64,000 bases of DNA from Scardovia wiggsiae (GCF_051045985.1 NZ_CP157350.1:124001-188000), one strand, 5' to 3'; shown: positions 28,179 to 37,543, counted from the first letter of the stretch. A program made the numbers and translations. Notes: generated by a model not told the origin, from the letters alone.

Positions 28179-30317
28179 ATGAAGAAACTAAGATTGGCAG
28201 GGCACAGTGGAGGAAATATGGAATCTGGCAGCACCGGCGGCGGTATCCGGGATATGCACAGCGGGCAGGATACCCGGGATACAGAAGATATGCAGGGCAC
28301 GGGAAAAACGCAGGATACAGAGCCTTCTCCTGCGGCGGGGAAACCGGAGCCGGGAGCGCGGAACCCCTCCGGCCGCGGGAAGTTCATGCATATGTGGACC
28401 CTGTACCGGGACATGGTCATCACTATAGCGGTAGGCGCGGTATGCATCATACTGTGGGCGGCAGGGTCGGCCGGGCATAGCCGCGCCCTCATCACAGCAG
28501 CATCAGTTATTGTCGGCATCCTGTCTGTATATATTGCGGGCATCGTCATGCGCAATATCATGCAAAGCCTCAAATCCGGCAACGTCGGTACCGATATGCT
28601 GGTTATCATTGCCCTGATCTCCACGCTGGCAACCGGGCAGATCGCAGCAGCATGGATCTTATGCGTTATGGTATGCACAGGGGATGTTATTGAGACATTC
28701 GCCGAACACCGTGCGAAAAACAGCATTTCTGCACTTGCAGAAGCAGCACCGGTGACAGCAAATGTTATCACAGGAAAATTCAAAGACCCTAAAGAGGCTT
28801 TGAGCAGCCAATGGCAGACGCGGGATGTGGCCGATGTGCGCCTGGGCGATACGCTGCTTGTCCGTCCCGGCGAAACAGTGCCTGTGGATGGTGAGCTCCT
28901 TACAGAGTTTGCTGAGCTGAATGTTTCCATGATCAACGGGGAACCTTTGCCCCAGCGGGCCCTCGTGGGCGACAGGCTTATGTCAGGGTCCGTCAACGGG
29001 CAGACTTCGCTCGTTATGAAAGTCACTGCAGTATCCGCGGATTCACAGTATCAGAAGATCATCGACCTTGTCGCCTCTGCCGAGACGACCAAAGCGCCGG
29101 TCGTCCGTTTTGCTGACCGTATCGCGGTCCCGTTCACTATAGCAGCGCTCCTCATCGGTATTATTGCATGGATCATCACGCGCGATCCCATACGGTTCAC
29201 CCAGGTTATGGTCCTTGCCACTCCGTGCCCGCTCCTTATCTCTGCTCCGGTGGCATTCATGGGCGGCACCAACAGGCTTGCCAGGGCGCATATCATTATT
29301 AAGAACCAGTTAGTTATTGAGAGCCTGACGCATGTGACGCATGTATTCTTTGATAAAACGGGTACTCTTACCACCACTCAGCCGCAGGTGACGCAAGTGG
29401 AGCTCCTCCCGTCATGGGCTGCGCCTGACCGGCGTATCAACGGGTCATGGATCATACGTGCAGCAGGGTCGATAGAGGCATACTCCATGCATATCCTGGC
29501 TAAGGGGATCAGTGCTGCCGGACGCCGCGAAGATGCCTTTTTCGGGACGGAACGCATGATCGCCCGCGATGTGAGCGAACTTCCGGGCCAGGGGCTCAGC
29601 GCTCAGATCGAAGGATATCAGGTGCGTGTTGGGCGCCTTGATTTTGTAGATATTATGGGTGCACATACTGCTGGGGATTTTTCGCCCCTGAGAGCTGATG
29701 AGATGGCCACTTATATATCGGTCAACGGCGAGCTTGCCGCACGCCTCACTTTGCGTGATGTGCCGCGGTCCAATGCCAGGGAAGTGATCAGCCAGTTCCG
29801 CAGGCAGGGCGTGAAACACGTGACTATGCTTACGGGTGACCGGCCGGAGTCCACTGCTGTGGTAGCTGAAGATGTGGGGATAACAGATGTCCGTGCGGCC
29901 CTGCTTCCGGAAGACAAATATAATGCTGTCCGATATGCCAAAAAGGCAGACAAGGATAAAAACGTTACTACAATGATGGTAGGCGACGGTGTCAATGATG
30001 CCCCTGTCCTTGCGGCAGCCGACGTCAGTGTCGCTATGACAGACGGGAGCAACACTGCTGCTTCCCAGACTGCCCAGATCGTGATCATGAACGATGACCT
30101 GTCAGGTATCAATAAGGCAATCACTATTTCACGCAGGACTGTGCGCATCATGCTGCAGGCAGTTGTCGGCGGGCTGGCGGCGGCCCTGGTTTTTATGGTC
30201 GTCTCATCTTTCGGGGTTATACCGACTATTATCGGCGCCCTTATCCAGGAACTGATCGATGCGTCCAGCATCCTGTGGGCATTGAGGGCTGCGTTTGACA
30301 GCCGCAGCAGCAGGTAA
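28179..30317 (+). CDS. P1B-type heavy-metal translocating ATPase
   Basis: A 712-aa ATP-driven cation pump. Order: Ser/Gly/Asp-rich N-terminus without a CxxC metal domain, four membrane helices, the A-domain with SMINGEPLP where TGE is usual, the metal-path motif TPCP (Cys near 349), phosphorylation site DKTGTLT (Asp near 392), the nucleotide domain with an SxH motif (YSMHILAK), GDGVND near 602 and two final helices. TPC rather than CPC sets it apart from copper and zinc/cadmium exporters, so specificity is open. The ATG at 28179 has AGGAAAGGGG; another, 28218, has GGAGG; the frame itself opens at 28035. Confidence 0.9.
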   Translation: MKKLRLAGHSGGNMESGSTGGGIRDMHSGQDTRDTEDMQGTGKTQDTEPSPAAGKPEPGARNPSGRGKFMHMWTLYRDMVITIAVGAVCIILWAAGSAGHSRALITAASVIVGILSVYIAGIVMRNIMQSLKSGNVGTDMLVIIALISTLATGQIAAAWILCVMVCTGDVIETFAEHRAKNSISALAEAAPVTANVITGKFKDPKEALSSQWQTRDVADVRLGDTLLVRPGETVPVDGELLTEFAELNVSMINGEPLPQRALVGDRLMSGSVNGQTSLVMKVTAVSADSQYQKIIDLVASAETTKAPVVRFADRIAVPFTIAALLIGIIAWIITRDPIRFTQVMVLATPCPLLISAPVAFMGGTNRLARAHIIIKNQLVIESLTHVTHVFFDKTGTLTTTQPQVTQVELLPSWAAPDRRINGSWIIRAAGSIEAYSMHILAKGISAAGRREDAFFGTERMIARDVSELPGQGLSAQIEGYQVRVGRLDFVDIMGAHTAGDFSPLRADEMATYISVNGELAARLTLRDVPRSNAREVISQFRRQGVKHVTMLTGDRPESTAVVAEDVGITDVRAALLPEDKYNAVRYAKKADKDKNVTTMMVGDGVNDAPVLAAADVSVAMTDGSNTAASQTAQIVIMNDDLSGINKAITISRRTVRIMLQAVVGGLAAALVFMVVSSFGVIPTIIGALIQELIDASSILWALRAAFDSRSSR

Positions 30318-30347
30318 TGCAAACAGTACGGATACACGATATATAGG

Positions 30348-30412
30348 CAGCCGTATCCGGAGCCGGACAGTAAAACAGTAAGCCTGCTGCTTACGGGCCC
30401 CGGATACGGCTG
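30348..30412. terminator. Bidirectional hairpin terminator between the P-type ATPase and ABC permease genes
   Basis: A 13-bp perfect stem (30348-30360 with 30400-30412) enclosing a second small hairpin. It lies between two convergent stops. Confidence 0.7.
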
Positions 30413-30465
30413 TCCCTGTGAAAATTTGGATATCAGATATTTTTAGGGCAAAGAGGGGCGTTTCC

Positions 30466-32127
30466 TCAGCTGCCGGCTGCTGCGGCAACATTCTCCAGGG
30501 AGACCAGTATTTCAGGTGAACGCCTGTCAATAGACCTTCCTCCCAGGGCTATCCCCAGCATAAAGATCCCGCCGCCAATAGCAAGTGCCAGGATGCCGCT
30601 TGCCAAGGCGAACAGCAGGTTGCCGTCGCGCAGGGCAAAGAAGCCCAGTACCCCCGGCAGTATGCACGGTATCAGTTCAACAAGGATGAAGATCAGCGGT
30701 ACAAGGGCTCTCAGCCCCCCACGCCCCTGGGGGCTTTTGAACGGCTGGTCAGCTGACGGCACAGGGGCAATAATGTAGGTGGAGAGGACTGCGCTCATCC
30801 CCAGCCCCGTCAGGAGCAGGCAGACAGATATTCCAAACAGTACTGTATATGCTGAGACCGGGTTGATAAAGGTGAACCTTTTCAGAGGGTTGATCATAAG
30901 CGTAATAGCAAAGCTGAGAAACATAAGGGCTGCCCCGATCACAGAGCTGATGCTGAGCCGTGCTATGCGCTCGTTTCGTCCGGGCACGCCTGAAGTGACA
31001 AACAGGCTGAAGGCCCTGCCGTCATAGGCAAGGTTATTGAATTCAACCGTACCGAAAACAAACCCGACTACCGGGGCGGTAAAAAGGGACGTCAGATTTG
31101 CTTTAGGGCCCATGGCGATGCTCATAACGCTGTAAGCAACAATGATAAACATCACTGACATAAGCTGGGAAAGGTACCGCGCATCCCGCATCCATGATGT
31201 AATAAGGCGCCCGACAACAGCACCGCTGGGGCTGTCTGCTGTATGGTTGAAAGCCCCAAGCCCCCTGGCATGGGAGACTCCGGCAGTTGGGGGAGTTATT
31301 GCCTGGTATTTCAGGCAGAACCGGTATACCCAGTAGCACACAGCAATAACTGCAGCCATTATGAGGATGCGCAGCACGCATAAGGCTACATTGCCGGCAG
31401 CGATATCATTGGGGATCATTGCCCCTGCCCCGAACGGCAGCCATCCGAGTATGCTGATGGGGGCCGGTATGCTGGAAAAAATCTGCATAATATCTTCCGG
31501 TGTCTTTCCCGAAAGCTGCATTGATATAAAGCTGCCTCCGAAGGAAGGGACATAGCACAGGGCAATAATCACGGCCACTTCAATGCCGTTAAGGATCATG
31601 CGGCCTTTCTTAGTGGTGACTATGGTGTCTGCGAGCTGTGCCAGGGCGCGTGAGACCATAATGACCGTCACTGCACTGAGGATGCCTCCGGCTGCTGCCC
31701 CGGCCATGACCCCAATGCCGGCGCTGCTCCACAGGAAACTGGTAAGGACCATACAGATAAGTGTTGTTATGAAGGGGATCCCCATCATCCCGGACAGGAG
31801 TATCCCCCGTGTGACTTTCCCGTCAGGGATCCCGTACCGGGCAAATTTCCTGACATCAAGGGACCCTCCCTGGCCGCTGATAAAAAGTGTCATAACAAGC
31901 CACCAGAAACCGATGCCGGTAAAAATGGAGACAGCAACCATTGAAGCAACAGGGGACAGCAGCGGCTGCCGGAGCTGCCGGCCCGCCATAACCGAACCTG
32001 CAGCAGTTATAACGATAACGGCTAGAGCGAGGAGTGCCCCCAGGATAAAAGCAACAGCCTGCCATTTGCTTTTTTTGAAGCCGGCAAGGGTCATCGCATA
32101 CCGCATCCGGACGATAAGCCATTCCAT
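30466..32127 (-). CDS. ABC transporter permease (ABC-2-like), 12 or more helices
   Basis: A 553-aa integral membrane protein with about twelve hydrophobic helices and no ATPase motifs. It lies 10 bases after the ABC ATPase gene, so the two form one transporter. The start at 32127 (MEWLIVRMRYAMTLAGFKK) has AGGAGG; an open upstream extension lies inside the ATPase gene and is a shadow. The PKANLTSLFTAPVVGFVFGTVEFNN segment and fused-looking double set of helices suggest an exporter of the ABC-2 type. The substrate is unknown. Confidence 0.82.
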   Translation of the reverse strand: MEWLIVRMRYAMTLAGFKKSKWQAVAFILGALLALAVIVITAAGSVMAGRQLRQPLLSPVASMVAVSIFTGIGFWWLVMTLFISGQGGSLDVRKFARYGIPDGKVTRGILLSGMMGIPFITTLICMVLTSFLWSSAGIGVMAGAAAGGILSAVTVIMVSRALAQLADTIVTTKKGRMILNGIEVAVIIALCYVPSFGGSFISMQLSGKTPEDIMQIFSSIPAPISILGWLPFGAGAMIPNDIAAGNVALCVLRILIMAAVIAVCYWVYRFCLKYQAITPPTAGVSHARGLGAFNHTADSPSGAVVGRLITSWMRDARYLSQLMSVMFIIVAYSVMSIAMGPKANLTSLFTAPVVGFVFGTVEFNNLAYDGRAFSLFVTSGVPGRNERIARLSISSVIGAALMFLSFAITLMINPLKRFTFINPVSAYTVLFGISVCLLLTGLGMSAVLSTYIIAPVPSADQPFKSPQGRGGLRALVPLIFILVELIPCILPGVLGFFALRDGNLLFALASGILALAIGGGIFMLGIALGGRSIDRRSPEILVSLENVAAAAGS

Positions 32128-32137
32128 GTGCAGCCTC

Positions 32138-33094
32138 CTATGCCTGAGGGTCCAGCGGCTGGGCGTATGGCGGCTGTTCATCCTTCGCCGGCAGCGTGGG
32201 CTGTATTGGTTGTATCGGCTGCATTGGCTGCCCTCCCTGAGGGTGCTGTGCTGCTGCCGTCGCGGCGGGATTGTTCTGGGAAAGCCATCCGAGGTTATCT
32301 GATTCATGCAGCCCGCCAACAAGGCTGAGGAAGCGGTCTTCCAGCGACATGCCGCCGCTTACTTCCGCCGTGGTTCCGGCAGCCAGGATGCTTCCGTCGG
32401 AGATAATGGCCACATGGTCGCATAGCTGTTCAACGAGTGCCATCACATGCGAAGAAATGATCACTGTCCCGCCCGATTGCGCGTACCCGCGCAGTATCTG
32501 GCGGATATTCGCTGCAGATACGGGGTCTACAGCCTCGAACGGCTCATCAAGGATGAGGATCTTCGGTGAGTGGATGAGCGCCGTACCCAGAGCAATCTTT
32601 TTTGTCATGCCTGCTGAGTAATCCTGCACGAGGATGTTTGCTGATTCGGTGAGGTCCATGGCAGTGAGCAGGTCGTTGGCGCGTGCCTTGGCTGTTGCAC
32701 GGTCTACACCGCGCAGCATAGCTGCATAGACCAGTGTCTGCAGGCCTGTTAAACGTGTGAAAAGCTCGTCTGCATCGGGCATTATGCCGAGCATATGCTT
32801 GCAGTCGTTGAGATTCCCCCATAAATCGGTACCGTGGATAGCAATGCCGCCGGATGTTGGCCTCAGCAGCCCCGTTGCCATCCTCAGCGTCGTTGTCTTG
32901 CCGGCGCCGTTCGGCCCTACTAAAGCGTAGAAGGAACCGGTAGGGATATCAAGATCAATATTGTTGACAGCAACTTTTTTATCGAATATTTTCAGCAGCC
33001 CCCGTATGGACATAGCGGCTTCTAGATCGTAGGGGGAGGCTGCTCCCTGTGCCTGTCCCGGTATCTGAGGCTGCGGCTGGATAGGTTGCGCCAT
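32138..33094 (-). CDS. ABC transporter ATP-binding protein
   Basis: A 318-aa ATPase. Walker A GPNGAGKTTT, a signature SAGMTKK (instead of the usual SGGQ), Walker B ILILDEPFEAVD and H-loop IISSHV are present. The N-terminus (about 25 residues) and C-terminus (about 50) are Pro/Gln-rich, possibly flexible. The ATG at 33094 has GAGG; a TTG 12 bases upstream is less likely. It forms an operon with the permease gene at 30466-32127. Confidence 0.9.
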   Translation of the reverse strand: MAQPIQPQPQIPGQAQGAASPYDLEAAMSIRGLLKIFDKKVAVNNIDLDIPTGSFYALVGPNGAGKTTTLRMATGLLRPTSGGIAIHGTDLWGNLNDCKHMLGIMPDADELFTRLTGLQTLVYAAMLRGVDRATAKARANDLLTAMDLTESANILVQDYSAGMTKKIALGTALIHSPKILILDEPFEAVDPVSAANIRQILRGYAQSGGTVIISSHVMALVEQLCDHVAIISDGSILAAGTTAEVSGGMSLEDRFLSLVGGLHESDNLGWLSQNNPAATAAAQHPQGGQPMQPIQPIQPTLPAKDEQPPYAQPLDPQA

Positions 33095-33135
33095 AGCGTA
33101 CCTCAATTCGTATAAGAACAGAACTGTCCTGTGAA

Positions 33136-33157
33136 TTTATAGATAGAACCATTCTAT
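33136..33157 (-). promoter_or_regulatory. Candidate operator/promoter for the ABC transporter operon
   Basis: A short palindrome ATAGAA-CCA-TTCTAT (33143-33157) sits beside a minus-strand TATAAA (33141-33136) that could be the -10 element. This would place a repressor or activator site in the promoter of the ABC ATPase gene. The matching -35 is weak. Confidence 0.35.
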
Positions 33158-33462
33158 TATGCCGCACAGACAGAGGCAAGCGGGAACAGCTGTAATGGCA
33201 AGCCTTTGTAAAAACTTGGCAGAATACATGAATACTCTTAGCAGTGTGATAAAAGTCCACGGGGAGGGGCATAATTGTTGGAACAGAGTTTTGGACAGCG
33301 GGAAAGGTTTCCGGACGTATACATAGTGTACGGGCGAACCGCCTCTCGATATCCTGAAATTCTGCAGGCCTGCCTCCTATAGTGCACAGAATTCACATAT
33401 AAGGCAGATGTTTGCAAGGAAAATTGAAAATAAGATAATTTATAGAGTAAGGAAACTGACGG

Positions 33463-35301
33463 ATGAGATTCATTGAGAAAGGACTGCTGTCCGGCAAACT
33501 TACGCAGAGGCTTATTACTGTGGGAGGGGTCATCATTGCCCTTGCTGTGATGCTCTCATTACTTCCGTTGTCTGCAGCTTCGGCTGCTGAAGTGCCGGAT
33601 AACATTGCTACGAATATTACGCTTACTGATCCGGCGACCGGTAATGAAGTCAGTGAGGTCCAGGCCCGCGGCAAGTATCAGCTGAATATTGACTTTAAAG
33701 TACCGAATGGCGTTAATTCAGGCGATACGAGTACCATCACTCTGCCTGATGAATTCAAGTATACGCAGGAAACATCGTCATTTGATGTGAAAGACAGCCA
33801 GGGGAATGTGGTTGCTAAAGCGACTATTGACCGGTCAGCAAAGAAAATGATCCTGACGTACACTGATTACGTTAAGAGCCATTCTGATATATCAGGTAAG
33901 CTCACTGTCCCGTTTGCTATTGATGTAACTAAAGCGACAACGTCGAAGGATATCCCTGTCAATATCCAGGTCGGCAAAGAAACCGTTAAAAAAGGTACGG
34001 TTAAGTATCCGGGGCCTGTTGGCGATAAGGATGATGAAATCTTTACCAAATGGGGCAAGGTGACGGATCCGAGCAAGAATGAGGTCACGTATACGATCCG
34101 TGTCAATGCCCGGGGAGACAGCCTGAAGAATGTTGTTGCGACGGATAAGGTCGCTTCGGACGGTATGAGTATTGTCCCGGGAAGTTTCAAAGTCGTCAGG
34201 GCTAAGCAGTATCTGGACGACTACCATAACTGGCTGTCCAAAGCCCCTATCACTGATATCACATCCAGTTCTACGATTACCGTAGCGCCGGACGGCAAGT
34301 CATTCACGGCTGCGATTGGCGATCTTGATGGTGTCGGGGCAATAATAACGTATACTGTTAAGCTCAACTTCAAACCTGTTAATGGCGAAATATTTACAAA
34401 CAAGGCTAACGGTACAGCTGACGGTAAAAGGATCGGCAGTGAAGAAATAGCGAATACCATATGGCAGTCCGGCTCGGGCGAAGCTAACGGATATGAGTAT
34501 TCTATAAGTATCAAGAAGACCGATCCAACCGGTGCGCCGCTTGCCGGTGCTGTTTTCAAGATCGTCCGCGACAGGTCCGGTTCTGAAGTAGCGACTGTTA
34601 CTACTGATGCTTCCGGCAGTGCCTCTGTGAGCAGGATACTTCGCGACGATTATACGATCACTGAAGTTACGGCACCTGACGGATATACGCTGGATACTAC
34701 GCCTGTGAAGGTAACAGCTGATGAGCTGAAGAACGGGTCAAAGAGCGTTACCAAGACTATAGTCAATAACAAAAAAGGTGAAATCACCATTTCAGGCACG
34801 AAGACCTGGGATGACAATAATAATGCTGACAACAAGCGCCCTGCATCTATTACTGTGAACCTTCTGGCTGATGGTGTGAAGATCGAAAGCCTGACCGTAA
34901 CAGCTGCAACTGGCTGGAAGTATACTTTCCCGCAGCTGCCTGAATCCAAAGATGGCAGAAAAATCGTCTACACTGTTACTGAGGAAGCTGTTGAAGGATA
35001 TACGGCTAAGGTCGACGGATATAACATTACGAATACGTATAAACCGGTGACCCCGCCAACACCGACCCCGAATCCTCCGACCCCTACACCTAATCCGCCC
35101 ACGCCTCCGGTAACACCTCCAACTCCGAACGTACCGGAGAAGCCGGCCGAACCGAAGAAACCGGCGCCAAAGCCCCGTAAGCATCTGGCTCAGACCGGTG
35201 CAGGCATTATGGTGTATGCCGCGGGAGGTTTTGCGCTTCTACTTGCGGGGATCGTACTTGCATTACGCCGCAAGGGTGAGCAGGGAGCATACGCAGAATA
35301 G
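33463..35301 (+). CDS. LAxTG surface adhesin, MSCRAMM-like, with SpaA-type and Cna B-type domains
   Basis: A 612-aa secreted protein. Signal peptide about 1-41 (cleavage near ASA-AEV), then two Ig-like domains (about 45-340). YTDYV at 133-137 resembles the latching motif of MSCRAMM adhesins. A SpaA-like domain follows (346-436) with likely isopeptide residues (Lys in SIKK, Glu in ITEVTAP, Asn in IVNNK). Then come a Cna B-type domain (438-527, SGTKTWDD with NITNTY), a Pro/Thr/Asn stalk (528-572) and the sorting motif LAQTG at 575-579 with a membrane helix and basic tail. Start supported by AAGGA. It is a paralogue of the gene at 35681-37240, about half identical by eye, which lacks the Cna B-type domain. 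The sorting motif LAxTG points to a class E-like sortase, not in this window. Confidence 0.88.
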   Translation: MRFIEKGLLSGKLTQRLITVGGVIIALAVMLSLLPLSAASAAEVPDNIATNITLTDPATGNEVSEVQARGKYQLNIDFKVPNGVNSGDTSTITLPDEFKYTQETSSFDVKDSQGNVVAKATIDRSAKKMILTYTDYVKSHSDISGKLTVPFAIDVTKATTSKDIPVNIQVGKETVKKGTVKYPGPVGDKDDEIFTKWGKVTDPSKNEVTYTIRVNARGDSLKNVVATDKVASDGMSIVPGSFKVVRAKQYLDDYHNWLSKAPITDITSSSTITVAPDGKSFTAAIGDLDGVGAIITYTVKLNFKPVNGEIFTNKANGTADGKRIGSEEIANTIWQSGSGEANGYEYSISIKKTDPTGAPLAGAVFKIVRDRSGSEVATVTTDASGSASVSRILRDDYTITEVTAPDGYTLDTTPVKVTADELKNGSKSVTKTIVNNKKGEITISGTKTWDDNNNADNKRPASITVNLLADGVKIESLTVTAATGWKYTFPQLPESKDGRKIVYTVTEEAVEGYTAKVDGYNITNTYKPVTPPTPTPNPPTPTPNPPTPPVTPPTPNVPEKPAEPKKPAPKPRKHLAQTGAGIMVYAAGGFALLLAGIVLALRRKGEQGAYAE

Positions 35302-35336
35302 CGGTATGTAGGATCAGCAGTACCTCCCTGTAACTA

Positions 35337-35374
35337 TTTTTGAGCCCAGCTGAAGTGAAAGCTGGGCTCAAAAC
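35337..35374. terminator. Bidirectional intrinsic terminator after the first adhesin
   Basis: A 10-bp stem TGAGCCCAGC (35341-35350) / GCTGGGCTCA (35361-35370), flanked by TTTT on the left and AAAC on the right. It ends transcription of the first adhesin and makes it a separate unit from the second. Confidence 0.8.
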
Positions 35375-35680
35375 ATTATAGTGGCTGTCTTCGCAGCTTG
35401 CGACACCTGAAGGCTTCCCCTGCTGAAGGGTCTGTACGGTATGCAGGCTCTCACAGCAGTATACATATTCCTACGGTTTATATGCCGAAATTGTTGTATG
35501 GTAAATATATACTAAGAGTATTATTGTGTCAACGATTGGGATAAATCTGAGGGCTTTCACCTGAAACCTTTCAGAGCAGGAATTTTGAAGAAAATGAAGC
35601 ATGCTATCCGCTGCCGCAATAATCAGCGTTAATCGCATAACTTAATAGGAACAATAGAATCAAAGTAAGGATAACTGAAT

Positions 35681-37240
35681 ATGGGGTCAAGAAGACAAGA
35701 AAGGCAGGGGGGGCACCTTCTGCGCAGATTTGCCCTGTTCTTGGTAGCTGCCGTATCTATCTTCATGATAGCCTCTATGGCTCTGCAGCCATCAGCATTA
35801 GCAGCTGAGCTGTCTGATAATATAGCTACACGTATTGAGTTCATCAATACGGCTACAGGTAGAACGATAACGGATATGGATACTCACGGTAAGTATCAGA
35901 TCAATGTGGATTTTAAGATACCGAATAATGCGCGTTCAGGGGATACGAGTACTGTTACACTGCCGAACGAGCTGAAATTCCTTCAGCCGAGGGCATTCGA
36001 TATCATAGCTGCCAATGGTGCTGTGGTTGCAAAAGCAGCAATCGACCCAACATCAAAGAAACTGATCTTTACCTATACGGATTATGTTGACGATCATGCA
36101 GATATTACAGGGAAAATCGCTATACCGTTTGAAGTGGATACCGGGGTAATCAAGCAGGAGAAGACTATCCCTGCTACAGTAGATATCGGGGGAACCTCCA
36201 TCAATAAAGGGACCATTCATTTCAAAGGTTTCACTGCTGACAGTTCCGATGAACAATTTGCTAAGTGGGGAAGGGTGTATGACTCTTCCAGGAATGAGAT
36301 TACTTACTATATTCGTCTGAATGCGCGTGGAGATAACCTTAAGAACGTATCGGTAACAGATAAAGTATCTTCTTTCGGTATGGAGATCGACCCATCCAGT
36401 TTCAGTGTGACGAGAACTAAATTTGTCCAGGATGAGAACGGCAGCTGGATACAGACTAATAACTCGGATATGACGGCAGATTCGGTGATCAGCGTATCCG
36501 CCGACCGGAAATCATTCACAGCCACAGTGGGCGATCTTAATGGTTTTGGCGCCATGCTCACGTATACGGTGAAGCTCAACCATAAGCCGCTTAACAGTGA
36601 GCTTTTCGTGAATCAGGCGCGGGCTGAAGCTGATGGCAAGGAGATGGGCACTACCGAAACCAGCCGGTTCGTCTGGCAGTTTGCGTCCGGTGAAGCTAAT
36701 GGATACCAGCATTCTATCCAGATCAGGAAAGTTGATGAGAGTGGGCAGCCGCTTGCCGGTGCTGTATTTGCAGTTACCCGGGACAGCTCCGGTGAGGTTG
36801 TTGCTACGGTAACTACTGATGCTTCCGGGAGCGCCTTGGTGCCTAAGCTTTTGCGCGACAACTATTCGATTACGGAGACTGCAGCTCCGGCCGGGTATCA
36901 GCTGGATAGGACCCCTGTTAAGGTAACTGCTGATGAGCTTAATGGCGCATCAAAAACTGTTGTTAAGACAGTCATTAATAGAAAAACCGACGAAAATCCG
37001 CATCCTCCAGTAATTCCTCCAACTCCGGCTCCCGCCCCACAACCGCCTGCCCCTGCTCCAGCTCCGGATCCATCATTGCCGATAAAGCCTGTGTCTGATC
37101 CGAAGAAGCATCTTGCCCATACCGGTACTGGTGTATGGTCTGTTGCGGCAGGCGGCGCAGTGCTTCTTCTGGCTGGTCTGGTCCTGATAGGGGCAGTTCG
37201 CATGCGGCCCCGCAGTGGCATTACTGGCCTCAGGAATTAA
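35681..37240 (+). CDS. LAxTG surface adhesin, paralogue of the preceding gene, without Cna B domain
   Basis: A 519-aa protein with signal peptide (about 1-42), Ig-like adhesin domains with YTDYVD at 132-137, then a SpaA-like domain (about 345-435), a Pro/Ala stalk and LAHTG at 478-482 with membrane helix and basic tail. Its first about 435 residues align with the protein at 33463-35301 throughout (for example SGDTST, SKNEVTY against SRNEITY, NARGD, GEANGY, GQPLAGAVF). It also shares the AAGTAAGGA leader style. The tandem copies have diverged, so they are probably an old duplication with different ligands. Confidence 0.88.
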   Translation: MGSRRQERQGGHLLRRFALFLVAAVSIFMIASMALQPSALAAELSDNIATRIEFINTATGRTITDMDTHGKYQINVDFKIPNNARSGDTSTVTLPNELKFLQPRAFDIIAANGAVVAKAAIDPTSKKLIFTYTDYVDDHADITGKIAIPFEVDTGVIKQEKTIPATVDIGGTSINKGTIHFKGFTADSSDEQFAKWGRVYDSSRNEITYYIRLNARGDNLKNVSVTDKVSSFGMEIDPSSFSVTRTKFVQDENGSWIQTNNSDMTADSVISVSADRKSFTATVGDLNGFGAMLTYTVKLNHKPLNSELFVNQARAEADGKEMGTTETSRFVWQFASGEANGYQHSIQIRKVDESGQPLAGAVFAVTRDSSGEVVATVTTDASGSALVPKLLRDNYSITETAAPAGYQLDRTPVKVTADELNGASKTVVKTVINRKTDENPHPPVIPPTPAPAPQPPAPAPAPDPSLPIKPVSDPKKHLAHTGTGVWSVAAGGAVLLLAGLVLIGAVRMRPRSGITGLRN

Positions 37241-37326
37241 TAAGAGTAATAACAGCATCAGGGGAATGAAGCGCAGCTGCATATAGCAGCATACATTCTT
37301 CTGACTGGAATAGAAGAGGGACTGGC

Positions 37327-37370
37327 AGCTGGATACGGGGCCGTGCAGGGGCCTGTATCCAGCTATTTTA
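37327..37370 (+). terminator. Intrinsic terminator after the second adhesin
   Basis: Stem AGCTGGATAC (37327-37336) / GTATCCAGCT (37355-37364) with a GC-rich continuation, then ATTTTA. Confidence 0.8.
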
Positions 37371-37454
37371 TAAGCCTGTCAGGGAAGGGTGTACCCTGGT
37401 TTTGGAGCACTGTGTAGGTTGCAGGGCCATATAGAGGTGTATCAATCACGTATT

Positions 37455-37543
37455 CCTGGTGGTAAAACACGCAGATACAAAAATCGGCCTTGCTAGTTTT
37501 CGCCATTCTTATTTTTATATCTGCGTGTTTTACCGCCGGCAGT
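37455..37543. repeat. Palindromic dispersed repeat, copy 2
   Basis: Left arm 37458-37483 and right arm 37512-37537 (26 bases, two mismatches) with a 28-base loop that is similar to the loop of the copy at 4516-4606 (both contain TTGCT then GTTTTC/GTTTCC-like sequence). Same orientation. It lies between the adhesin terminator and the glycosyltransferase gene, in non-coding DNA. Confidence 0.85.
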
